12,677 nt of DNA from Pavlovales sp. CCMP2436 (lineage: Eukaryota > Haptophyta > Pavlovophyceae > Pavlovales). Shown here piece after piece: positions 1 to 8,300 of the stretch. Both the position numbers and the translations under genes were made by a program. The stretch spans positions 76,225 through 88,901 of the forward strand of contig MU631851.1 in the NCBI GenBank assembly GCA_026770615.1. The letters run 5' to 3'. How positions within the stretch are numbered: the stretch's first letter is position 1; each line of letters begins with the position of its first letter. The notes beneath the pieces were generated by a model. The model worked only from the letters and a program-made list of their open reading frames with translations, was not told where the DNA came from and searched no databases.

Positions 1-1179
1 CCGGAACTCACAGTCCGGCTCGTCGCATGCGTACGGCTGCTCGCCGCTGTGCGTGCGCTGGTGCGCCTCGAGATGGCCCGCCTGAGTTGCCCTAAAGTCA
101 CAGCCTGGCTCGTCGCACGCGTACGGCCGTTTGTCGCTGTGCGTGCGCTTGTGCCGCTTGAGGTGTCCCGTCTCATTGGCCCGGTACTTGCAGCCCGGCT
201 CATCGCACGCGTACGGCCGCTCGCCGCTGTGCGTACGCTTGTGCCTCGTGAGGCTGCCCGACTGAGCAGCCCTGTACTCACAGCCGGCCTCGTCGCACGG
301 GAAGCCGCGCTCGGGCTCGGCGCTCGGCAGCGACGCGTCACTGTCCGACAAATCGACGTCGCTCGCGCTGCCGACGAGCGTGCAGTACTCCGCGGCCCTG
401 GGTGCGTGCGTGCACCCGTCCCGGCGCGAGCACCTCAGTGGCTCACTGCCTCCTCCCGCGCTGACACACCACCCGGTGACGTCGGAGGGTGGAGCCGCCC
501 GCGCCGCTCGGCGCGAACCCCTGCCGGGGCGGTGGGGCGCCATGCTGACGTCGCCCGGCTCGTCGCACGTGAGCGGCCGATTGACGTTGTGCGTGCGCTT
601 ATGGCATGTGAAGTTGCCCGCAGTCGTGGATATGTGGTCACAGCCCGGCACGTAGCACGCGTATCGCAGCTCGCCGCCGTGCGTGCGCTTGTGCTTGTTG
701 AGGTTGCACGTAGTAGTAGACCTGTAGCTGCAGCCCGGCTCATCGCACGCGTACGGCCGCTCTCCGCTGTGCGTGCGCTTGTGCGTTGCGAGGCTGCCGG
801 TCTGAGTGGCCCTGAACTCGCAGCCCGGCGCGTCGCACGCGTACGGCCGCTCGCCGCTGTGCGTGCGCTTGTGCTTGTTGAGGGTGCCCGGCTGAGTGGC
901 GCTGTACCCACAGCCTGGCTCGTCGCACGGGAACGGCCGCTCGCCGCTGTGCGTGCGCTTGTGGCTCTTGAGGTTGTCCGCAGTGGTGGCATTGTGCTCG
1001 CAGCCCGTCTCGTCGCACGGGAAGCGGCGATCGGGCTCATTGCCCGGCGAGGCCGCGTCGGAACCATCCGCGTCGTCGTCCGCGCCTCCGACCAGCGTGC
1101 AATACTTCGAGGCGCCGAGCGCGTGCGCACAGCCCCGGGGGCACGTGCGCGTCCCGCCGCCGCGCGCCCGCTTCGCCAT
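1..1179 (-). CDS. C2H2 zinc-finger protein with two header-plus-finger cassettes (3' part beyond window)
   Basis: An uninterrupted frame of 393 codons runs from the ATG at 1179 to the window edge. Residues 13-27 form a header C-x3-C-x-H-x7-C followed by TLVG and an Asp-rich spacer. Five canonical fingers follow, C-x4-C-x12-H-x3-H, starting at residues 55, 85, 115, 145 and 175 in a 30-residue period with SGERPY/F linkers. A sixth finger at 205 breaks off after its first Cys (CDEPGD), so its second Cys is lost. A linker (211-249) leads to a second header at 250-266, C-x5-C-x-H-x7-C then TLVG, another acidic spacer, and fingers at 295, 325, 355 and a cut-off one at 385. Fingers of this kind usually bind DNA or RNA in the nucleus; the target is unknown. 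The ATG at 1179 was chosen because it is the first in frame before header 1; an ATG at 1210 is out of frame. An in-frame ATG at 543 in similar context could start a separate second gene, so a fusion of two tandem genes is the main alternative. Confidence 0.85.
   Translation of the reverse strand, partial: MAKRARGGGTRTCPRGCAHALGASKYCTLVGGADDDADGSDAASPGNEPDRRFPCDETGCEHNATTADNLKSHKRTHSGERPFPCDEPGCGYSATQPGTLNKHKRTHSGERPYACDAPGCEFRATQTGSLATHKRTHSGERPYACDEPGCSYRSTTTCNLNKHKRTHGGELRYACYVPGCDHISTTAGNFTCHKRTHNVNRPLTCDEPGDVSMAPHRPGRGSRRAARAAPPSDVTGWCVSAGGGSEPLRCSRRDGCTHAPRAAEYCTLVGSASDVDLSDSDASLPSAEPERGFPCDEAGCEYRAAQSGSLTRHKRTHSGERPYACDEPGCKYRANETGHLKRHKRTHSDKRPYACDEPGCDFRATQAGHLEAHQRTHSGEQPYACDEPDCEFR
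367..432 (-). other. Cys/His header motif of zinc-finger cassette 2
   Basis: This encodes C-x5-C-x-H-x7-C followed by TLVGS and then an Asp/Ser-rich spacer. It matches header 1 in the Cys, His and YCTLVG positions but has two more residues between the first two Cys. It lies immediately before the second finger array. Confidence 0.5.
1084..1143 (-). other. Cys/His header motif of zinc-finger cassette 1
   Basis: This encodes C-x3-C-x-H-x7-C-TLVG, from residue 13. The same arrangement recurs at header 2 (residues 250-269). The spacing could bind one zinc ion as a CCHC-like knuckle, but I do not recognise it as a named domain. Confidence 0.5.
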
Positions 1180-1675
1180 GGCTGGGCTCTTGCAGGCAGA
1201 TCTCTGGCATAGAAAGTGGCTACGTACCGTATCCCGATTATTAAAAAAAAAACATTTTCTCTCGCTGACGAAGACGAACGTGTGCGGCTGGAACGAAGAC
1301 GAAAGCGGCACATGGAAGTCGGCGGCGGCGGCGACAATGTGGCGTGGACACCCGCGCGTCCGGAAACTCAACGATATACTTCTTTTCAAGCAATACAAAA
1401 TCACTTTTTTATTCGCATTTTTTTTTTATTCGAGCTCCTCTCATCCCTTGCTCATCCGGGTTTCGCGTCTCACACACAGGGGATCACTTCTCCCTATGTT
1501 GTGCATTCTGCCGATCGGAGTCGCCAGAAATAGGCTCGGTTCTGATCGCGATGCCTGTGCATAAACATCGCATAAAATCGCAAGGCTGACGCACAGGGAT
1601 CTCCCTGTGTCAGTGATGGTCAAGCAGCAGATGCAAAGCTGAAGACCTGCTTGAACGGCGGATTCACTTGCAACC
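1180..1675. other. Upstream region of the zinc-finger gene; no gene seen
   Basis: This should hold the promoter and 5' leader of the minus-strand zinc-finger gene. There is an A10 run near 1243, T-rich tracts around 1405-1430, and a perfect inverted repeat at 1592-1609 (cacaggga, 2-base loop, tccctgtg). Direct copies of atcgcataaa occur here (1566-1582) and again at 1808-1850. No TATA box or start site can be assigned with confidence. Confidence 0.4.
1592..1609. repeat. Perfect 8-bp inverted repeat
   Basis: cacaggga and tccctgtg are separated by two bases, giving a tight hairpin or a dyad-symmetric protein-binding site. It lies just before the extended part of a dispersed repeat that begins near 1609. 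Confidence 0.6.
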
Positions 1676-1735
1676 GTGACGTCGTTATAACCGACGACGA
1701 TTAGAGGACTCGAGCGAAATAATTAATGTATGGTG
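1609..1735 (+). repeat. Dispersed repeat family 2, copy 1
   Basis: The core at 1678-1735 reads gacgtcgttataaccgacga then ctcgagcg. It matches 6290-6352 and 10748-10798. Copies 1 and 3 also share gtcagtgatgg and acggcggattcac further upstream, so the repeat unit is about 125 bp. The core has a short cgtcg/cgacg dyad around ttataa. Confidence 0.7.
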
Positions 1736-1807
1736 TGTGTTGTTTCTGCCGGACCGGTCAACTAGTTAACAATTGATTAATTACTCACTTCTGAGCGGTT
1801 AGGCCTG

Positions 1808-1850
1808 CGCATAAAATATTATCGCATAAATATCGCATAAATATTGCAAG
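1808..1850 (+). repeat. Short tandem array of atcgcataaa-like units
   Basis: Three to four imperfect copies of atcgcataaata follow each other, and two further units lie at 1566-1582. Confidence 0.6.
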
Positions 1851-2377
1851 CACCACATTAGCTATACTGAGATCACCCAAGCGCCTCCCAGAGCCGGCTC
1901 GAACTGCGCGCTGTTCCTCGCCTCGCCCCTGCCGTGCGCTAATGCTGCGAATAAGGAAACTCTTTCATGCAAAGTTATTATTAGCGGCTCAGCAATAATG
2001 TCAGCATGTTTCAACAGATGGTGTTCACTCACTGACAAAGTTATACGCAGCCTGCTAGTTACGACCGCACGACAAATAATAAATGTCTCTGCCGACGTCA
2101 CAGCCTGTTAAAAAAATAAAAAAAATGGCGGCGCCCGGGCGGGGACGCCTTTAATTTTTTTTGTAATAGCTGAGCTGGCTATGTGAATCTGATAATATTA
2201 TGAAGTCGGCAGAGCCTATTTCTGGAATGTATAAATATAAATATTATTAGTATTTCACAATAACTAGTTAGCTAAATTAGAATGACTGGTGAAAATTATT
2301 TGCTTAGTTTAAACAGAATATACATTAATGACAATGATGAATGGGCGACGCAGCGCTCAGACCAGCACAATTTCGGA
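1851..2377. other. Intergenic region without a supported gene
   Basis: AT-rich sequence with A-runs at 2110-2124 and a GC-rich island at 2124-2148. Positions 1998-2034 resemble 11838-11872 (a cagcatg-ttcaaca-tgttcact pattern), a two-copy dispersed repeat. The short open frames show no coding character. Confidence 0.4.
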
Positions 2378-2476
2378 GGACAGTCAGTCAGTCTGACGCA
2401 AGCTTGCATCTTAATCAGTAATATATCAATTTTTACAGGACAGCCAGACGCCAGCTTGAATCCTAATCAGTAACAT
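2378..2476 (+). repeat. Tandem pair of about 60 bp, also present inverted at 12437-12493
   Basis: Copy a (2378-2424) and copy b (2438-2476) both run from ggacag through gacgc-agcttg to taatcagtaa. Copy b shares 19 identical bases, cagacgccagcttgaatcc (2445-2463), with the reverse complement of 12467-12485, so this is a dispersed repeat. Confidence 0.7.
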
Positions 2477-2479
2477 ATA

Positions 2480-2728
2480 ACTAATATAATTATTCGTAAA
2501 GAAGTAGTTATATTTTGACGAAGGAAGTGACGAGCACTGATAGATTACATGCACGTGAAACTTATTACTTAAAGTAGCGGAGCACGCGCCTAGCGCGCAC
2601 GTCGCCGGGAGCTCGATGGCCCATGATAGGTTCGCGAGCAAGGGAGATCGATGGAAAAGGGAGAAAAGAGAAAGATTGAGAGAGACAGCAACAGTGACTG
2701 GTGATGTGTGCGGCGTGCAACTGTGCAC
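2480..2728. other. No gene supported
   Basis: AT-rich to 2580, then moderately GC-rich. If the exon chain of the large minus-strand gene continues, its terminal exons should be sought here or to the left. I could not find a splice acceptor that supports one. Confidence 0.3.
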
Positions 2729-2772
2729 CTCATCGCGGCGAGGTCGCGCCGTGCCTCGCCAGAAGGTGCATG
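2729..2772 (-). CDS. Tentative exon O of the large minus-strand gene
   Basis: The acceptor is cttgcag and the donor gag|gtgcac. It is 44 nt long, and its phase fits the preceding exon (one base carried over). The short Arg-rich peptide does not look distinctive, so this exon is weakly supported. Confidence 0.25.
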
Positions 2773-2848
2773 CTGCAAGAGCTACCCGAAAGGAAATCAA
2801 AAACTTTTTTGAAGACTTTTTTGAATCCCCTTGGACTGAGTGACTCAC

Positions 2849-2909
2849 TGCTGCCTTCATGCGCCGAGGGCGACGCCAAGGGCGACAGACACGCGAGCTG
2901 CGGCGTTGG
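2849..2909 (-). CDS. Exon N, possibly near the 3' end
   Basis: The acceptor is cttcgctag and the donor ggcagca|gtgagtc. 61 nt, phase 0 to 1, continuing exon M. The peptide is Pro/Ser/Ala-rich (PTPQLACLSPLASPSA). Confidence 0.45.
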
Positions 2910-3341
2910 CTAGCGAAGACCTAATTGACGGAGATCGGCTTGCACGATGGCTGCTTACTCCGCACTGCCAGGGTCGACGGGCACCTGCATTTAAAACACG
3001 GCAATTGGGTCGGAGTCGGGGTTATGATTGGGGTGAGGGTGGTTGTGGTTGGGGTGGGGGTGAGGGTCCGGAGTTGGGGTGAAGGTTGGAGTTGTAGACG
3101 GCACTGGGTTGGTGTTTCAAAACAACAACAATCACAATAATAATAATAACAATAATTATATGGGAAATTATGAATATAAAGCACCCGTGAGGAGGTTAGT
3201 GGCAATAAAGTCATTCACCAATAACATAATAAAACATCCCCTCCCCTTCTCAAACTCACCTGAGAGGAGATGGGCGGAGCCGGGGGCGGTGGTGTGCGCA
3301 CGGTGTGTTTCAAAGCAATAACAATCACAATAATTACAATT

Positions 3342-3372
<31 letters not shown>

Positions 3373-5326
3373 AGTAATAATAATAATAATTATTATTATT
3401 ATAATAAGCACCTGTGAGGAGGTGGGCGGGGCCGGGGCCGGTGGTGTGCGCACGGTGCTGCCGCCTTTCTGCACAATGGCCGCCCATGAGAAACCTGTAG
3501 CGAGCGTGTGTGCGCGTGTGCGTGCGTGCGCGTGTGTGTGAGAGAGCGTGTGTGTGTGTGCGCGCGTGTGTGTGCGCGTGTATGTGCGAAGCGTGGGTTA
3601 GCAGCGGTTCAACCCACCCGTTTTTTCTTTCTTTCTTTCTTTCTTTCTTTATGAGGTTTGCTGCGTGTCATGCCCAACCGCCCTAGGGCTGCAAGCTGAG
3701 GGACTTTAATATAACTATTATTCTGGTTAGAAAATGCGCGTGTGCCAATTTGGGAATGCGTCAGTGCCCAGTGCTTATCTCAAGGCCCACACGTCTGTCA
3801 GGACGGTGAAGTCAGTACTAAGCATTCCTGCTTGCTTATTATCAGTCAGACCCGCGTCGCACGCGCAACGTTTAAAAAGGCCCCCCCCCCTCCCCCCCCA
3901 TCCCATCTCTCTATTTCATTCATATTCAGTAAGCGAAGGAGAAAAAAAAAACCGAAAACTGAAAACCGAAAAAAACGAGTAATGAACACGCACCTCCTGC
4001 GGCCGGCTTCGGCCGCTCCTCCGCCACGCTCACCGACGGCGTGTCCGCAGTGCTCGCATTCGACTGCTTAGGGATGGCGGCGGTGTGCGTGTGTGCGTGC
4101 GGGGGGGTGGGGGGGGGGTGAGCAATTGAGCTCAATTTTAGGTTGCATTGGTGTGTAATTGTGGCAAAGTCTTCTATAGTGTATATGCTGTATTGGAACT
4201 TTCTAGGCGAGACTTCATGGAACCTCTGCCCCACCGAGATAGCGACCACGTGTTTTTCGGGCTCTTGATACACCGATACACCGAGTTAGGTTCAGCGCAG
4301 GTGGTGGTAAGAGCCCGTGAGAAAGGCAGTGGGTGTGTGCGTGTGCGTGTGTGTGTGTGCCTGTGTGTGTGTGAGTGAGAGAGCGCGCGTGTGTGTGTGC
4401 GTGTGTGTGTGGGGGCTTTAAACGTGCAGTCTTGATACATCTCTTAACAAGTTGATTCAGGTGGTGGTAAGTGCCCGGGAGAAGGGCAGTGGGTTGTAGG
4501 GTCGTGGGTTGTGTGTGTGTGTGTGTGTTTTACATTCCTGGCGTTCGGGGCTATATGTAAGTGGGCTCAGTGGGCTTAATCGGAATAGTCTGCATGGGTA
4601 AATCGGAGGACGTTTCAAGAAATATTACAAAAAAAAGGAAAAAAAAAGGTAAAGCTTTTTTTTTTCTTTTTTATCTGTTTGGGCGCTTTCTAGGCGAGAA
4701 TTCAGGATAACATGTACCTAAAGACTGTGGTGGAGGGGTAAGGAGTTTGTGTGTGTGTGTGGGGAAGTGTGTGTATGTGTGTGTGTGTGACTTTTGTGGT
4801 ATAGAATTGTCTGTATGGGCGCTTTCCAGGCGAGACTTCACGGAGTTTCTGCATCACCAGGATAACGACCAAGTAGCTGTGCGGACTCTTGAACACCGTA
4901 CACCGATGATTCAGTGTTACAGTTGCCTGATGAAGGATCCGGAAGGGCAGTGTGCGCTAATCACACCTATGGTACATCTACAATGAAGTATTATTCAGTA
5001 CATATTGTAGAATAATTGTGTGTGCGTGTGTGTGTGGAGAGAGGAAGGGCGTGGTGAAGGAGGAAGGGGGGGGGGGTGGGGAGTGCGCGCGCACCGCAGC
5101 GTCCGCAGATTTGTCGATAGCTCGCGACGATGGCTGCGGCATGCCCCCACCCACGTCCGCACCACTCGCCGATTTGTCCACATTCCCTGCTGTGATATGA
5201 GTTTAAGTAAAAGGAGTAGATTAGTACAAGCAGAAGTAGTGTTTGAATAGAAGCAGTAGAATTATTCGGCCTCTGAAGGCGGAGGCGCGAGGTCCTATAT
5301 ATATATATATACACACACACACACGC

Positions 5327-5376
<50 letters not shown>

Positions 5377-8300
5377 CTATATGTACACACACCTGCCATG
5401 GTTGATCGTGTGTTTGTGTGTGGTAGTGTGTGTGGTTGGGTGTGCGTGCGTGTGCGTGCGTGTGTGTGTGCGTGTGTTTGTGTGTGTGTAAATGTGTGTG
5501 GTTGGGTGTGCGTGTGTGCGTGTGCAAATGTGTGTGTACCTGCCATGGTTGTCAACGCCGCCACAGCCGCTGCAGTCGCTGCCGCCGGCTTCCGCGCTGG
5601 CATCGGCATCCCCATCCCGCTTGCCGCGGGCCAGGGCATGCTGCTCGCAATTGCGTGCCCACCTTTTTTGGGGGAGGGGGGGGGAGGGGGAGGGGGAAGG
5701 GTGGGGGTTAGGATCTTGTGCGAGATGAAGCAAAAAGGCAAAAAAAAACACCCACCGCTGGGCAGGGGCATGCCCGTCATGGACTTGCGGAAAAATAGAT
5801 TCTAATATGTATTGTATTGTAATATTTACATGAATGTTGCTCTAAAACAAAAATAAAAAAAAGGCAAACAAGCTAAATTGAGAGAATCGATGTCTTAATC
5901 ACTCACCGTGGGACAGAGGCATGCCCGTCACGGACTTGCGGAACGGAGACGCTGCGAGGGGAGGCTGAGCCGCTCTCCAAGTGACCTCTGCTGCCCTAGC
6001 CGCTTCCGCCGCTGCTGATGTCAATGTAAATTGTTGGGCGGGAGTTCGTTCCGGCGGGCTATTAGAGCACGTACTTTTAAAAGGTACCTACAAAAAAAAT
6101 GTATGCGTAATGTCATGCTCGTACGCCTTCGGGCTGTAAGTCGGGTGACGTCAAAAAGAACAATCATTTAAAAAGTGTGTGGCACAGTGAGCTTACGCAC
6201 CCGCCGCCGCCGCCGCCACCACACTCGCCGCTGCCGCGTCCGACTTCTCGCTGGCGCCCCCTTGCACACACACACAAATGAATTACGGGAGTGACGTTAT
6301 AATGAACCGACGAGGATGAGGGGTCTCGAGCGGAATAAATTATAGATTATGGTTCCGAGTCCTCGCTTGGGCGCCCAGCCTTGTGTGTGTGTGTGCTATA
6401 ACAGGGGGGGGGGTACCTTGGTGGTGCCGACAGTGCTCGCCACTGACGCCGCCGAGGAGTCCGCATCCGCCTCCGCAGCCGACTGCTAACACATAAGGTA
6501 GAGAAATCAAATACAGAAGGTCACGTCAGCATTTTTTTTTTTCTTCTTCTTTTTTTGTGCATTCGGCTGCGGAGGTATTTTATTTCATTTGGGGGGACCG
6601 GAGGGGGGATGGGCATGCACCTTGCCAGTCGCCTTGCCGTTGTCCGCTGCCGCAACCGGGGAGGCCTCCCCCACCACCGCTGCGGTCTGCAGGTAGGTGG
6701 GCGCGCTCGGGGGTGCACCCGGCAGCGCGACCGTGTGCACTTTCAGAAGCTCTGGCGTCTGGTTGTTTAATTTCATTAATTAAGAGCAGACGGTGTAAAC
6801 TGTGAGGTCAGGCGAGCTCGGTCCGCACAAAAAAAAAAAAAAAACATTTAAGTTCGGCTCCTATTACTCAATGCCACAGTCCGGCGGATTCAATCCTGAA
6901 CTGAAACATGTTTAATCGCCTCAATGACTGCATCAGCAGAAAAGCAAAAAAAAAAAAAAAAAACGACGAAAAAAAAAACGAAACGAAACGAGAAACGAGA
7001 AAAAAATACCATAGGGTTCGGCTCCAGCATGGTGATCTCGCCCGCCTGACTGAAGGGCAGATGCGTCGGCCGCGTGCGCACGGCAGACTGCAGCTGTCCG
7101 AGCACAGCTGTCACAATAGGGGGGTAGGGGGGGGGTTGAGCAGACAGCCGCTGAAGGGGGGGGGTAGTGAGAGACACAGTGACGGTGGGACACTGACAGT
7201 AACATTCATACTAGACAGTGACATACGTTCCGGGAGTGAGAAGGCACAGGGCAATGGGGAGTAGGGAGCGAAGTTATTTCAGTCCCATGCTAATTCAAGC
7301 GATAGCGTTGCCGTTGGCTTTGGCTTTCGCGCGGCTTTGGCTGCTGAGTCTGGATCAGTTCATCCGAACAGGAATTAGTAGTCGTACACAAGGTAATTCT
7401 TATTTCTTGTCGACAAAGAACGTACAGTCTTAAAAATGACTTACCATGCATATCATCGGTGTCGCAGTTTCAAAAATTACGCATCGAAAAAATAAAGTGG
7501 CGAAGTCAAAGCCAAAAGAAAAGAGAGACGAACAAAGAAAATTCAGAATAGAAACGAATCAAACGGAGCGAGCAGAAGCGATTTTTTTCTTCTATTTAGT
7601 AGTTCTTTTATTGTCCCCCGACTTGCAGCCCGAAGTGTGTTAGCCATTAAATATTTAAATAAATTAAATATAAATACAACAAAAAGAACAATGCCTACAC
7701 GCTTGGAGATCGCCTCTGAATGTCCGCAACCCATCGCCTACTGCCCTACCTTTCTATAAGTAAGTCGTAGTTTTAAAAAAGAACACTCATAGGACACGTA
7801 CCGAGCATCTCGCTGGTGTCGTACGTGCAGAAGCCGAGGAGGGACCGGCGCACCTATTGGGGAGGGAGAGAGGGAGGGGGGAGGGGGGGGGCGGAGAGAG
7901 AGTCAAAACTGTTTTTATGAAATTGATATTGTTTATGTTGGTCGGTGCAGAAGCCGAGGCAAGACCGGCGCACATATCAAGTGATATTTAGGGAAGGAGC
8001 TTCAAGCATATTGTATAAGAACCAAAAGAGATCCCAAACAAATAGATACATCCGTAAGCTTACCTTGCACGCGGCCAGGGGGAGATGCGGGAAGTTGCCC
8101 ATGCTGAATGCCGCGGTCTCAACCGGGAGTGAGATGCCTGCGTATATGCGTGATATCAATATTCGTAAAAAAATCAAAAAAAAATCAAAAAAAAATCTGC
8201 CCGCGGTTAATTTTGCGTTCAGTTTAGTATGCGTTTATTTTTGTATGCCCTTACTCGCCTGCGCCTGTGCGGTGGACATCTTCGCACTGCCGGATTCAAC

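Noticed and set aside
49..1212. 387-codon open frame on the plus strand
   Set aside because: It is the antisense of the zinc-finger repeats; the peptide is Arg/Ala/Val repeats without domain features, while the minus frame gives perfectly spaced Cys and His.
435..1337. 300-codon minus-strand frame overlapping the zinc fingers
   Set aside because: It is another frame of the same repeats, Ser/Arg/Thr-rich, with no zinc-finger pattern; repeats of GC-rich codons stay open in several frames.
2281..2473. 63-codon plus-strand frame
   Set aside because: It overlaps the tandem repeat at 2378-2476 and has no recognisable features.
5665..5713. Telomere-like G-rich repeat
   Set aside because: The runs are irregular poly-G with single A or T, not a regular telomere unit, and they sit at a splice acceptor tract.
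5243..5805. Several frames on both strands across GT/CA tracts
   Set aside because: They encode only Cys/Val or His/Thr dipeptide repeats from microsatellites.
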